A stretch of DNA of 64,000 bases, from the NCBI GenBank assembly GCA_050943535.1, contig JBMNPJ010000009.1, positions 53,038 through 117,037 of the forward strand, in the 5' to 3' direction. A model generated the notes under the pieces. That model ran no database searches and had not been told where the DNA came from. It was given only the letters and a program-made list of their open reading frames with translations. Below, one piece after another: positions 24,892 to 33,302 of the stretch. A program made the translations under genes and the position numbers. Source of the DNA: Massiliimalia sp050943535 (lineage in GTDB: Bacteria; Bacillota; Clostridia; Oscillospirales; Ruminococcaceae). Position 1 is the first letter of the stretch, and each line of letters starts with the position of its first letter.

Positions 24892-24921
24892 TTGAATTGT
24901 ACCCTGCAAAAATGGTACAAT
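24892..24921 (+). promoter_or_regulatory. guaB promoter with overlapping palindrome
   Basis: TTGAAT at 24892-24897 and TACAAT at 24916-24921 with an 18-bp spacer. The perfect inverted repeat ATTGTACC (24896-24903) and GGTACAAT (24914-24921) covers the spacer and the -10 box, the placement expected of a repressor operator. The regulator is unknown. Confidence 0.7.
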
Positions 24922-24940
24922 AGGAAACATTAATAGAAGA

Positions 24941-24964
24941 AAAAGCCCCAAAAATCGGGCTTTT
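24941..24964 (+). promoter_or_regulatory. Hairpin in the guaB leader
   Basis: AAAAGCCC at 24941-24948 and GGGCTTTT at 24957-24964 form an 8-bp stem about 12 nt into the predicted transcript. The T-run is short, so attenuation or RNA stabilisation are both possible. It does not resemble a purine riboswitch. Confidence 0.55.
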
Positions 24965-25031
24965 CAAAAGGATAAAACCTGCATGAGCATTTTTCATTCG
25001 CCTGTAAAAAAAGAAAGGATGTGTCACTGGT

Positions 25032-26516
25032 ATGTTAGAAACCAACTATGGCAATAAGTTTATCAAAGAAGGGTTGACTTTTGACGATGTACTGCTGATT
25101 CCAGCAAAATCTGATGTACTTCCTGCGGATGTAAACATCCGAACCAGACTGGCAAAAGACATTTATCTGAATACTCCTGTTATTTCTGCTGCAATGGATA
25201 CTGTAACCGAATCTAAAATGGCAATTGCAATTGCCAGAGAAGGCGGTATCGGCGTAATTCATAAAAATATGTCTATTGAACGTCAGTGTGATGAGGTAGA
25301 CCGGGTAAAACGTTCTGAAAATGGTGTTATTACCAATCCGTTCTTTTTAGGTCCAGATCATTTCGTTTACGATGCCAATGATTTGATGGCAAAATACAAA
25401 ATTTCCGGAGTTCCGATTGTAGAAGACGGAAAACCAGATGGAAAATTGGTTGGGATTATCACCAACCGTGACCTGAAATTCCTGGCTGATTTCAATATTA
25501 AAATTAAAGAAGTTATGACCAAGGAAAATTTGATCACTGCGCCAGTAGGCACAACTTTGGAACAGGCTCAGGCGATTTTGTGCAAACATAAAGTAGAAAA
25601 ACTTCCAATTGTAGACGAAAACGGTATCTTAAAAGGCTTGATTACCATTAAAGATATTGAAAAAGCGTCTCAGTATCCAAATACTGCTCGTGATAAAAGC
25701 GGCAGACTGCTGTGTGCTGCAGCAATCGGCGTAACCAAAGATGTTCTGGAACGTGCTGGCGCTTTGCTGGAAGCTCAGGTAGACGTATTGGTTCTGGACT
25801 CTGCTCATGGTCACAGCTTCGGTATTATGGACTGCATCCGCAAGGTAAAAGCAGCATATCCTGACTGTACTTTGATTGCAGGAAACGTAGCAACCGCAGA
25901 AGCAACCAAAGCTTTGATCGAAGCTGGCGCTGACGCAGTAAAAGTAGGGATTGGCCCTGGTTCTATCTGTACTACTCGTGTTGTATCCGGTATTGGTGTA
26001 CCGCAGATTACAGCAATTTATGACGCTGCCTGCATGGCTGCAAAATATAATATTCCGATTATCGCAGACGGCGGTATCAAATATTCCGGCGATATTGTAA
26101 AAGCTCTGGCAGCAGGTGGTTCTACCGTTATGCTGGGAAGCCTTTTGGCTGGCTGTGAAGAAGCTCCTGGTGAAGAAGAAATTTATCAGGGCAGACGGTT
26201 TAAAGTATACCGTGGTATGGGAAGCTTGGCTGCTATGAACAACGGTTCCAAAGACCGTTACTTCCAGCAGAACAACAAGAAACTGGTTCCAGAAGGTGTA
26301 GAAGGTCGTGTACCTTACAAAGGAGCTGTCGCTGACACCATTTATCAGATGATGGGCGGTTTGAAATCCGGTATGGGTTACACAGGATGCTCTACCATTG
26401 AAGAACTGCATGAAAAAGCTCAGTTTATCCGCATCACCGGTGCTGGACTGAAGGAAAGCCATCCTCACGATATTTATATTACAAAAGAAGCACCAAACTA
26501 TTCTGCGCAGCTGTAA
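25032..26516 (+). CDS. guaB: Inosine-5'-monophosphate dehydrogenase
   Basis: Converts IMP to XMP, the committed step to GMP, with NAD+. The 494-residue TIM-barrel enzyme starts with GLTFDDVLLIPAKSDVLP. It carries two CBS repeats (about residues 95-210) that bind regulatory nucleotides, and the active-site loop GPGSICTTRVVSGIG with catalytic Cys313. The C-terminal MMGGLKSGMGYTGCSTIEEL segment is standard. ATG 25032 has AAAGGA about 12 nt upstream. A strong terminator follows. The upstream palindromic promoter implies regulation of guanine nucleotide synthesis. Confidence 0.97.
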   Translation: MLETNYGNKFIKEGLTFDDVLLIPAKSDVLPADVNIRTRLAKDIYLNTPVISAAMDTVTESKMAIAIAREGGIGVIHKNMSIERQCDEVDRVKRSENGVITNPFFLGPDHFVYDANDLMAKYKISGVPIVEDGKPDGKLVGIITNRDLKFLADFNIKIKEVMTKENLITAPVGTTLEQAQAILCKHKVEKLPIVDENGILKGLITIKDIEKASQYPNTARDKSGRLLCAAAIGVTKDVLERAGALLEAQVDVLVLDSAHGHSFGIMDCIRKVKAAYPDCTLIAGNVATAEATKALIEAGADAVKVGIGPGSICTTRVVSGIGVPQITAIYDAACMAAKYNIPIIADGGIKYSGDIVKALAAGGSTVMLGSLLAGCEEAPGEEEIYQGRRFKVYRGMGSLAAMNNGSKDRYFQQNNKKLVPEGVEGRVPYKGAVADTIYQMMGGLKSGMGYTGCSTIEELHEKAQFIRITGAGLKESHPHDIYITKEAPNYSAQL

Positions 26517-26545
26517 GAAACCATTTAAAAAAGAAATATACGAAG

Positions 26546-26573
26546 AAAGGAGGCGCTGTTGCGCCTCCTTTTT
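26546..26573 (+). terminator. Terminator after guaB
   Basis: AAAGGAGGCGC and GCGCCTCCTTT form an 11-bp stem with a TGTT loop, followed by further T residues. Confidence 0.88.
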
Positions 26574-26628
26574 ACAGGCTTTTTTCAGCCAATATCATGA
26601 GAATATGAGTGGAGGAATAAAAAACCAT

Positions 26629-27444
26629 ATGATTCGATTAATTGCAAGTGATTTGGACGGAACCTTGCTGGATGACCAGAAAAGGATTCCGCCGGAATTT
26701 TTTCCAACCGTAAAAGAGTGGAGCCAAAAAGGAGTTCTGTTTGCGGCGGCCAGCGGCAGAAGTTATCCCAAAGTAGAGGAAGAATTTCGTCAGGGAACCG
26801 ATGACATGTACTTTATCTGTGATAATGGGGCAGCTGTTTGGCATCGGGGAGAACTGTTGTATTCCCGTACCATTCCGGATGAGGAAGTAAAAGCATTGTT
26901 GCAGGAACTCACACAATGTCCGGATGTTCTGCCTATTTTATGCGGATTAAACGGCGCCTATCATCCGCCTTTTCCAAAGGGTTTTGAAAAACATGTGTGT
27001 ACCTATTACAGCAACGATCAGGTGGTAGAAGACCTTTTTTCTGTTTCTGATGGGATTTTAAAAATTGCAGTGTGTGATTTAAAGGGTCCTCAAAACAACA
27101 GCTACGCCGTATTGACCAAAAAGTTTGGAGACCAGTATAACTTTGCCGTATCCGGTGCAGTTTGGATGGATATTATGGTAGCAGATGTGGACAAGGGAAA
27201 AGGTCTGCAGATGATTCAGGAAAAATATGGGATTTCCCGAGAAGAAACCCTGGCTTTTGGGGATTATTACAACGATGTGGAACTGCTGCAGCAGGCAGAA
27301 TTTAGTTACGTAATGGAAAACGCCAATGAGGATATGAAGCAATACGGGAAATTTATTGCGCCGTCTAACAATGATCAAGGTGTTATGAAGGTGATTTTAC
27401 AGTATTTGAAAGACTGCAACTTGACAGAAAATGAAAACATATAA
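26629..27444 (+). CDS. HAD-superfamily Cof-type phosphatase
   Basis: A 271-residue HAD hydrolase of the Cof/IIB class, which usually dephosphorylates sugar phosphates or nucleotides. The nucleophile motif is ASDLDGTLLDD, motif II lies in LFAAASGRSY, and the C-terminal LAFGDYYNDVELLQQAEFSYVMENA is the GDxxND metal-binding motif. ATG 26629 is preferred over 26605 because GGAGG lies about 11 nt upstream and because the family typically begins just before the DLDGT motif. The precise substrate is unknown. Confidence 0.92.
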   Translation: MIRLIASDLDGTLLDDQKRIPPEFFPTVKEWSQKGVLFAAASGRSYPKVEEEFRQGTDDMYFICDNGAAVWHRGELLYSRTIPDEEVKALLQELTQCPDVLPILCGLNGAYHPPFPKGFEKHVCTYYSNDQVVEDLFSVSDGILKIAVCDLKGPQNNSYAVLTKKFGDQYNFAVSGAVWMDIMVADVDKGKGLQMIQEKYGISREETLAFGDYYNDVELLQQAEFSYVMENANEDMKQYGKFIAPSNNDQGVMKVILQYLKDCNLTENENI

Positions 27445-27534
27445 AAATTTTAGGACATACATCTAATATAGCAAGTTTGGAACAGCAAAGAAATAAAAAA
27501 GAGTGTATCATATCAGTGGAAATGAGGCGGTAAG

Positions 27535-28437
27535 ATGAGATATCAGGAGAGTATCCACAAAAGCATACAGTTTATTCAAAATCATTTGGATGAAGACCTT
27601 ACTGCTGAAAAAATCGCAAATCATGTAGGATATTCTGTGTTTCATTTTTGCCGGATTTTTTCTTTGGAAACAGGAGTACCATTGATGCAGTATGTTCGTC
27701 AGTGCAGATTGAATCATGCTCGGCAAAAGCTGGGAGAAGAAATGACTGTACTGGATGTAGCTCTGAAATATGGCTTTGAATCGGCAAGCGGATTTTCTAA
27801 ATCTTTTCGAAAAGAATTTGGATATTCGCCGACTTCGTATCGAGTGCGGATGCGTAATGTGGACAGCAGTTTTTTACTGGATATCAGTCAGGTAATACAG
27901 CCGCCAAAACTCATGCAGTTAGATCAATTTTGGACAGCCGGATACACAATGGAACTGAATATTGAAGATGCATTGCTATTCGACGCAGCTTGTTGGGACA
28001 ATTATCAGGGAGTGGATTTAGAAACGAAGCTGTATGAACAGGTAAAACCCTGTCGTCATGGAGAAATTGGAATGTGCCTTTCCAGTGAAGGCGGCAGATC
28101 AAAATATTTTTTTGGTGTTTTGACAGACCAATTAGATAACCTGCCGGCAGAGTTGACGACTGTAAAAGTGACAGGGGGATTATATGCAGTTTTTACCACT
28201 CCTCCGGTCAACAATACAGTTTCTGCTGAGACTTACGATAAAGATCCTCTTTCTATTGCAGTAAAAGAGACTTGGAGATATATTTTTACCCAATGGTTAG
28301 GAGAAAACCAATATTACCTGGATCAGTCAAGAGAATGTTTTGAGTTTTATGATGAGCGGTGTCACGGGCTAGAAAATGCAATTGCTGAAATTTATATTCC
28401 TGTAAGCGAAAGACAAGAACAGACAAAACAGCTGTGA
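27535..28437 (+). CDS. AraC-family regulator with GyrI-like effector domain
   Basis: A 300-residue regulator. The N-terminal ~100 residues are a two-helix-turn-helix AraC domain (IANHVGYSVFHFCRIFSLET and ALKYGFESASGFSKSFRKEFGYSPTSYR). The remainder matches a GyrI-like/BmrR-type ligand-binding domain with the usual ending EIYIPV. Proteins of this design sense hydrophobic drugs or peptides. The next gene, 29 bp downstream, is an MFS exporter, so this is probably its local activator. Base composition is more AT-rich than in the neighbouring core genes. Confidence 0.9.
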   Translation: MRYQESIHKSIQFIQNHLDEDLTAEKIANHVGYSVFHFCRIFSLETGVPLMQYVRQCRLNHARQKLGEEMTVLDVALKYGFESASGFSKSFRKEFGYSPTSYRVRMRNVDSSFLLDISQVIQPPKLMQLDQFWTAGYTMELNIEDALLFDAACWDNYQGVDLETKLYEQVKPCRHGEIGMCLSSEGGRSKYFFGVLTDQLDNLPAELTTVKVTGGLYAVFTTPPVNNTVSAETYDKDPLSIAVKETWRYIFTQWLGENQYYLDQSRECFEFYDERCHGLENAIAEIYIPVSERQEQTKQL

Positions 28438-28466
28438 AATAAATTGACAACAAGGAGGAAAATGGG

Positions 28467-29693
28467 ATGAAAAAATCAGCCTATCAGGTATATCTGCTTT
28501 TTTGCTTTTGTTCTTCTTTTTTATTTTCCATGGCAACCACATTGTCATTGGTGTACCATTTGGAGGTAGTGCGGTTAAATCCTTTTCAGCTGGTGCTGGT
28601 GGGAACCGTACTGGAGACTTCCTGCTTTGTGTTTGAAATCCCTACAGGGATTGTAGCGGATTTGTACAGCCGAAAACGATCCATTATTATTGGTGTGTTT
28701 TTGTACGGCTTGGGGTTTCTCATGGAAGGTTCTTTGCCCTGGTTTTGGACGGTACTGGCAGCCCAGGTGGTATGGGGCTGCGGTGATACCTTTATTACCG
28801 GTGCGTTAGAGGCTTGGATCTCTTCTGAACAAAGGGAAGATTCTATGGACAGAACTTTTCTGCGGGGAGAACAGCTTCGTCAAGTAGGGGGAATTGCAGG
28901 TATTCTGCTGAGTACCTTGTTGGGGAATGTGAATTTGCAGCTTCCTATTATCGGTGCAGGGGTGCTGTATCTGGTATTTGGAGTCGTTTTGATTCCTGCA
29001 ATGCAGGAAACCAATTTTTCTCCCGCATTGGAGGAACGTCACACGCTGCTGCATGACATCACCCACATGTTTCATTTGAATTTGCGGTTTTTAAAAGGGG
29101 CACCGGTACTGCTGATTCTGCTGCTGATTACCTTTTGCGGCGGATTGTCCAGCGAAGGATTTGACCGCCTTTCTACAGCACATTTTATTAACGATACAGT
29201 GATGCCGTCCTGGGGCGGGATGAGCCATGCCACTTGGTTTGGTGTCATGAGTCTTTTGGGTATGGGACTTAATGCGCTGGGAACAGAAGGTTTGGTTCGC
29301 TATCTGGAAGCGAAAGGCAGAATCAGTCGGGGAGGAATTGTACTCGTTGCCAGCGCAGGATATATTATCAGCATGATTTTATTTGCATTCAGCCAAAGTT
29401 TTGGATGGATGTTGGCCTTCTATTTACTCACAGGATTTATGCGTACTTGGAAAGGCCCTGTTATGAATGCTTGGATGAATGAACATGTAGACGAGAAAAT
29501 GAGAGCAACTGTGTTCTCCACCGGAGGACAGATTGATTCTCTGGGACAGGTAATCGGCGGACCAATCATCGGGTGGATTGCCAGCGGAATTTCTGTTTCC
29601 TGGGGAATTGGATGCACCGCTTTGCTGTTATTGCCGGCACTATTCCTGATTTTGGGAGCAGAGAAGCTGGATCAGCGAGCAAAAGTAAAGTAA
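28467..29693 (+). CDS. MFS transporter, probable drug efflux
   Basis: A 408-residue major facilitator protein with about twelve membrane helices. Motif A is visible in GIVADLYSRKRSIIIGVFLYG. Late segments such as GFMRTWKGPVMNAWMNEHV and STGGQIDSLGQVIGGPIIGW resemble the Tcr/Tet-like antibiotic efflux branch. AAGGAGG lies 9 nt before the ATG. The pairing with an AraC/GyrI-like sensor supports an inducible multidrug export role; the substrate is unknown. The gene ends with a strong terminator. Confidence 0.88.
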   Translation: MKKSAYQVYLLFCFCSSFLFSMATTLSLVYHLEVVRLNPFQLVLVGTVLETSCFVFEIPTGIVADLYSRKRSIIIGVFLYGLGFLMEGSLPWFWTVLAAQVVWGCGDTFITGALEAWISSEQREDSMDRTFLRGEQLRQVGGIAGILLSTLLGNVNLQLPIIGAGVLYLVFGVVLIPAMQETNFSPALEERHTLLHDITHMFHLNLRFLKGAPVLLILLLITFCGGLSSEGFDRLSTAHFINDTVMPSWGGMSHATWFGVMSLLGMGLNALGTEGLVRYLEAKGRISRGGIVLVASAGYIISMILFAFSQSFGWMLAFYLLTGFMRTWKGPVMNAWMNEHVDEKMRATVFSTGGQIDSLGQVIGGPIIGWIASGISVSWGIGCTALLLLPALFLILGAEKLDQRAKVK

Positions 29694-29751
29694 ATTTATA
29701 AAGTGTACTTAAACCCAATGGAACAGAATGGCATCATAAAATCATAGAATT

Positions 29752-29807
29752 AAAAAATTCCCAGAAGAGAGCAAGTAATTTTCAATGCTTTCTTCTGGGA
29801 ATTTTTT
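29752..29807 (+). terminator. Terminator after the MFS gene
   Basis: A perfect 17-bp stem: AAAAAATTCCCAGAAGA at 29752-29768 and TCTTCTGGGAATTTTTT at 29791-29807. The A and T runs make it usable on both strands. Confidence 0.9.
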
Positions 29808-29814
29808 ATTGTTA

Positions 29815-30290
29815 TCACTCAACCGACAGAACATGAGAAAAGCGTCATTGGTTCCGGGTTATATCTGGTGGGTAAAGCAGTTTGCCGTCTGCCGTTAAGT
29901 GGCCGGGCTCTGCCCGGGGCGAACCGGGTTCGCCGAGGAACTTTGTTCATTTTCTTGTGGAAGAAAACGAACCAAAAGACCATTCCTCAAACGCCGGAAT
30001 GGCTTTGCAGGGGGAGTGGGGACGCCGCAAATGCGGCTTTAACTCCCCCTACGACCCCCTCATTACTGTTTTCGAAAATATCAGTTAAGCATACAGTACT
30101 GTGGTTTAAACAGGTTTTATCCGTTACGACAATGCAGTATTCAAATGGTATGTCCTAAGTAAAAACAGTTACAGGTCTATTGAGTAGTAAATTACTTACA
30201 CTGAATTGACAAAGTACGAGCGTAGCGTCAGTGGGTACGGGCACGGCCCACACGCTAGGTGGTTTAGGTCCAGGGGTGTGAACCCCTGGA
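29815..30290. repeat. Mosaic repeat cluster 6 (MFS-GNAT convergent gap)
   Basis: It contains the GTGGCCGGGCTCTGCCCGG hairpin, the G-rich long hairpin module (about 29895-30055) nearly identical to the reverse complement of 4370-4530, the ~150-bp module in reverse orientation (about 30055-30185), half a ~75-bp unit and the near-palindrome at 30270-30289. The reading frame through 29868-30158 is related to one in cluster 1 only because the DNA is repeated. Confidence 0.83.
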
Positions 30291-30295
30291 GGTAG

Positions 30296-30730
30296 TTAAT
30301 CTAAAAATTTTACCATGGAAATGTGAGGACACCATTCATCCAAATGTTCTTCGCCTCTGGCTTCAAATCCTAAAGCTTCATAAAATCCGCGCACACGGCA
30401 TTGGGCATCCAGCCAGACCTGATTGCTTTCACCCAGCTCTTTGGCTTTTTGCACACATTCTTCTACCAAAAACTTTCCAATATTCTGTCCCCGGTATTCT
30501 TTTAGTACGCAGATTCTGCCAATATGCCAGGTGCCGTTTTCCAAAAACAGTCGTGCTGTAGCAATGGGTGTTTCATCATCTAAAAAGAGCAGGTGATGCG
30601 CTTCTTGATCAATTGCGTCAAATTCATTTTCAATGGAAAATCCTTGTTCTTCTACAAATACTTTTTCCCGAATGGAAAAACACTGCTTTTTTTCTTCTTC
30701 TGTGGTAGTCCATAAATATCCGCTGATCAT
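30296..30730 (-). CDS. GNAT-family N-acetyltransferase
   Basis: A 144-residue acetyltransferase. The acetyl-CoA pyrophosphate loop is in EYRGQNIGKFLVEECVQKA, followed by QVWLDAQCRVRGFYEALGFE, the usual beta5-alpha4 region. The N-terminal IREKVFVEEQGF with EFDAID resembles the ElaA/YitI-type branch. The start is set at 30730, with AAAGGA about 10 nt upstream; the longer frame upstream is not typical of the family. The gene ends a few bases from repeat cluster 6. The substrate is unknown. Confidence 0.9.
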   Translation of the reverse strand: MISGYLWTTTEEEKKQCFSIREKVFVEEQGFSIENEFDAIDQEAHHLLFLDDETPIATARLFLENGTWHIGRICVLKEYRGQNIGKFLVEECVQKAKELGESNQVWLDAQCRVRGFYEALGFEARGEEHLDEWCPHISMVKFLD

Positions 30731-30904
30731 TTTTTCTGTATCCTTTCTTTGTTCTAACAAGTGACATCTCGTAACACTATCATAACATACTGCATAAGGT
30801 AAAGTAAAGAAATGGAAACAGCAAAAAACCTGATGTATAAAGTTTTTGTTTTTACCCAACAATAATATCAGAAATGAAAATTAACCACAAAAGGAGTGTT
30901 GGGG

Positions 30905-31255
30905 ATGTCTGTCAGAAGAGGAGAAATTTATTACGCCGATTTAAGTCCGGTGGTAGGTTCTGAGCAGGGAGGCGTGCGGCCGGTATTGATTGTTCAGAAC
31001 GATACAGGAAATCGTCACAGCCCTACTGTGATTGCTGCCGCCATTACCAGTCAGAGAGAAAAAAGCAAACTGCCTACCCATATTGAATTGCCGGCACAGA
31101 AATGCGGCTTAACTAAAAATTCCATTGTTTTGTTAGAGCAGGTTCGCACCATTGATAAACGCCGGCTGAAAGAAAAAATGGGAATGCTGGACGAAGAAGC
31201 AATGAATCAGGTGAATACAGCACTTTCGGTTAGTTTTGGACTGGGTCCTACATAA
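30905..31255 (+). CDS. MazF/PemK-family endoribonuclease toxin
   Basis: A 116-residue type II toxin-antitoxin RNase of the EndoA/NdoA type. RRGEIYYADLSPVVGSEQGGVRPVLIVQND is the family N-terminus with the conserved Arg, and the central VIAAAITSQ and later NSIVLLEQVRTIDKRRL blocks are intact, so the protein should be active. ATG 30905 is used (AAGGAG 9 nt upstream). No MazE/EndoAI-like antitoxin gene adjoins it: upstream is the divergent GNAT gene, downstream a repeat cluster. Such solitary ndoA-like genes occur in other Firmicutes. Confidence 0.93.
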   Translation: MSVRRGEIYYADLSPVVGSEQGGVRPVLIVQNDTGNRHSPTVIAAAITSQREKSKLPTHIELPAQKCGLTKNSIVLLEQVRTIDKRRLKEKMGMLDEEAMNQVNTALSVSFGLGPT

Positions 31256-31259
31256 GACC

Positions 31260-31690
31260 TAAGACCCGCCGGACAGTGTCCGGTACCAACCGCCTACAGC
31301 GCGGCGGCAAGCTGCCGCTCCCATTGACGCTGCGCTCGTGTTTTGTCAGTAATGTGGAAATATCTGGTGATTTTCTTCCGGCTAGCAGAGTGCGAACAAA
31401 GTGTCATTGCCCCACCGCAAGGTAGCCGGTGCCAATCATCTTCGATGTGTGCTATGTTAGTAAAGGGGAAACAGTAAATGTTTTCCACTCAGTTAACAAG
31501 GTACGAACGTAGTGTCAGAAGTGCGGGCACTGCTCGCCGGCTTTAACTCCCCCTATACCGCAAAGCGCGGCTACCCCCTCATTGGCGCGCTCTGTTAGTA
31601 AAGCGAAAATAGCAAATGATTTTCTCTCAACAAATAAAGTACGAGCGTAGCCTCTTTGGGTCCAGGGGTGTGAACCCCTGGTGAAGGGCA
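31260..31690. repeat. Mosaic repeat cluster 7 (mazF-DUF4870 gap)
   Basis: It starts 7 bp after the mazF stop with CGCCGGACAGTGTCCGGT. It has three copies of the ~75-bp inverted-repeat unit (about 31320-31400, 31450-31520, 31585-31660), part of the G-rich module, and the near-palindrome at 31662-31681 in reverse orientation. The remaining 150 bp before the next gene hold no clear feature beyond GGGAGGAGCTCCC at 31801-31813. Confidence 0.82.
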
Positions 31691-31847
31691 CTGCCCGCCG
31701 CGGTTTCTTAAGATTTTCCAAAGAAAAGCTTTATGAAGTATAAAATCAGTTGCCTGGTTTGCATGCTCATGATATACTGAAAATAACAGAACGAATAGAG
31801 GGGAGGAGCTCCCCCAATTTCATGAGAATGGAAGAAGGAGAATGTTT

Positions 31848-32267
31848 ATGAAAGGCAGCTGTGTTTTACAGGATCAGTGGAATTTTTCTCAGGGTGGAGG
31901 CAACTTTGGATCAAATAACCCGTATGGTTCTTCCGGAGGCAGTCAGGGAAACCGGAAAGTAATTCGCGCGCTGGCGTATGTGCCCATGTTGTTTTGGCTG
32001 CCGCTGGTGTGTTATCCCAATGACCGGATTGAACGGCACTATGCCAACCAGGGATTGTGGCTTTTGATTTTAAACGTGATTGTAGGATTGCTCCGCTGGA
32101 TTGTGATGAAAGTGTTTGGCAGCATCTTTTTGCTGGGGACTTTGGCCGGAATTGGCTTTTCTATCATTGGATTTGTTTTGTTTTTGCTGATGGTATTTGG
32201 TATTATTAAAGCCGTTTTAAATGATTATTTCCAGATTCCGATTTTGGGAGCAATTACTCTGCTGTAA
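31848..32267 (+). CDS. Small membrane protein, DUF4870-like
   Basis: A 139-residue protein of unknown function. A Gly/Ser/Asn-rich soluble N-terminus (about 30 residues) precedes three membrane helices. The block LAYVPMLFWLPLVCYPNDRI followed by ERHYANQGLWLLILNV resembles the DUF4870/YtxG-like pattern, in which FHANQ is conserved. ATG 31848 is chosen because AAGGAG lies 7 nt upstream; ATG 31842 is too close. A terminator follows. Confidence 0.78.
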   Translation: MKGSCVLQDQWNFSQGGGNFGSNNPYGSSGGSQGNRKVIRALAYVPMLFWLPLVCYPNDRIERHYANQGLWLLILNVIVGLLRWIVMKVFGSIFLLGTLAGIGFSIIGFVLFLLMVFGIIKAVLNDYFQIPILGAITLL

Positions 32268-32305
32268 CTGATATAAATAAGTGTCATGTCTTTGATAAAA
32301 TAAGT

Positions 32306-32340
32306 AGGGCGTACCTTAACATAAGGTACGCCCTGTTTTT
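32306..32340 (+). terminator. Terminator between convergent genes
   Basis: AGGGCGTACCTT and AAGGTACGCCCT form a perfect 12-bp stem with an AACAT loop, followed by GTTTTT. It mainly serves the + strand gene ending at 32267 and overlaps the end of the convergent bofA-like gene. Confidence 0.85.
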
Positions 32341-32596
32341 AAAAACAAATAGTATAAACAGCACACATCAGTACGCCTGGTATTCCAAATACAGCGGAAA
32401 ATAATAGAGAACTGTAATTGATCCAGACAGAAAACCCTAAACTTTGTAAAATTAAAAAACAGGGAATCAAAAATACTGGTCCGCTTATGGTTCCCAAAAT
32501 CCCGTTTTTCCAGGGATGTTTGGTAGATTTATAATACAATATGTTTAGTATAAATACAAAAATACAAATAGTCAATAAAAATACGCTGACAGGCAT
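32339..32596 (-). CDS. bofA: BofA-like pro-sigma-K processing inhibitor family protein
   Basis: An 85-residue membrane protein with two or three helices. Its end, LLFSAVFGIPGVLMCAVYTI, contains the FGIPGV signature of the BofA family, which in B. subtilis inhibits SpoIVFB during spore formation. The identification is supported by the gene directly upstream being YaaL-like, as in B. subtilis recR-yaaL-bofA. Start: ATG 32596 has AAAGGA about 9 nt upstream; the ATG at 32608 overlaps that site. It hints that the organism is, or descends from, a spore former. Confidence 0.8.
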   Translation of the reverse strand: MPVSVFLLTICIFVFILNILYYKSTKHPWKNGILGTISGPVFLIPCFLILQSLGFSVWINYSSLLFSAVFGIPGVLMCAVYTICF

Positions 32597-32614
32597 GGGA
32601 ACAGCCATCCTTTC

Positions 32615-32962
32615 TCACGGTTCTGTAGGGGAACTGTCCTGAGAACAGGAGACGGATTGTTTCATCTGGCGAAGAATGCGCTGATACCGTACTTCCAGAG
32701 CGTGAAGTTCCCAAATGTGAGCTTCAATTAAGTCTTCATCCAGTTCCTGTTCAAATTGATTTTGAACCACACGGATTTCAGAAAGAAGTTCCTGAATTTC
32801 CGCTTTTTGCCGTTGACGCAAAAGGCGCTGCTGTAGCTCCCGGTTATGTTCCAGGGAATTGTTTTTGTGAAAAATCAGTTTTTGCAGCAATGGATTTTGC
32901 CATAAAATTCTTCTGGGAAAAGGGATTGTCACAGCGGATAATTCGGTTGACTTTTTCATCAT
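32615..32962 (-). CDS. YaaL-like (DUF2508) protein
   Basis: A 115-residue soluble, strongly charged, helical protein of unknown function. The segment EIQELLSEIRVVQNQFEQEL, ending with a DEDLIEAHIWELHALEVRYQ stretch, resembles DUF2508, the family of B. subtilis YaaL. Synteny with the bofA-like gene supports this. ATG 32962 is preferred (GAGGTGG 6 nt upstream) over GTG 32971. recR, the usual first gene of this group, is not present here. Confidence 0.75.
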   Translation of the reverse strand: MMKKSTELSAVTIPFPRRILWQNPLLQKLIFHKNNSLEHNRELQQRLLRQRQKAEIQELLSEIRVVQNQFEQELDEDLIEAHIWELHALEVRYQRILRQMKQSVSCSQDSSPTEP

Positions 32963-33131
32963 GAGTTCCACCTCGCTCTATTTTATGAGAGAAGTATGGG
33001 AAAAAGTACATCCTTTTATGCAAAATTTTTCTTGTAATGACAGAAAAAACACAGCTTGGTTTTTTATATTTCCACAACCGTCTGCATAAAATAATAGCGA
33101 ACAAGTGTTACGGAAGGGAATGGTGATTGTC

Positions 33132-33302
33132 ATGAAACAGATGCTGTACCGTACTGCGGAAGAACGTTTTTGTACCCGTGCCAAAGAAAATGTGGTGGTG
33201 CAGACCGTTCATTTTTCTGATGGAACCAGGGAAGAAACCTGTCTTCATCAGCATGGATGTGAGCAGAAAAAGAATTGCGGGTATACGAAAAGTATAAACT
33301 GA
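33132..33302 (+). CDS. Hypothetical small protein
   Basis: A 56-residue reading frame with no recognised domain. It is basic at the N-terminus and has several Cys and His residues near the end (CLHQHGC and NCGY), a possible metal site. GGAAGGGA lies about 12 nt before ATG 33132; GTG 33105 and ATG 33120 are alternatives. It is followed by a terminator at 33384. It lies in a divergent gap free of repeats, which favours a real gene, but it could be chance. Confidence 0.45.
   Translation: MKQMLYRTAEERFCTRAKENVVVQTVHFSDGTREETCLHQHGCEQKKNCGYTKSIN

Noticed and set aside
24840..25031. Purine riboswitch upstream of guaB
   Set aside because: No conserved three-way junction core is visible; only a palindrome and a short hairpin are seen.
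25629..26468. 280-codon frame antisense to guaB
   Set aside because: Composition is that of an antisense shadow; guaB is fully supported.
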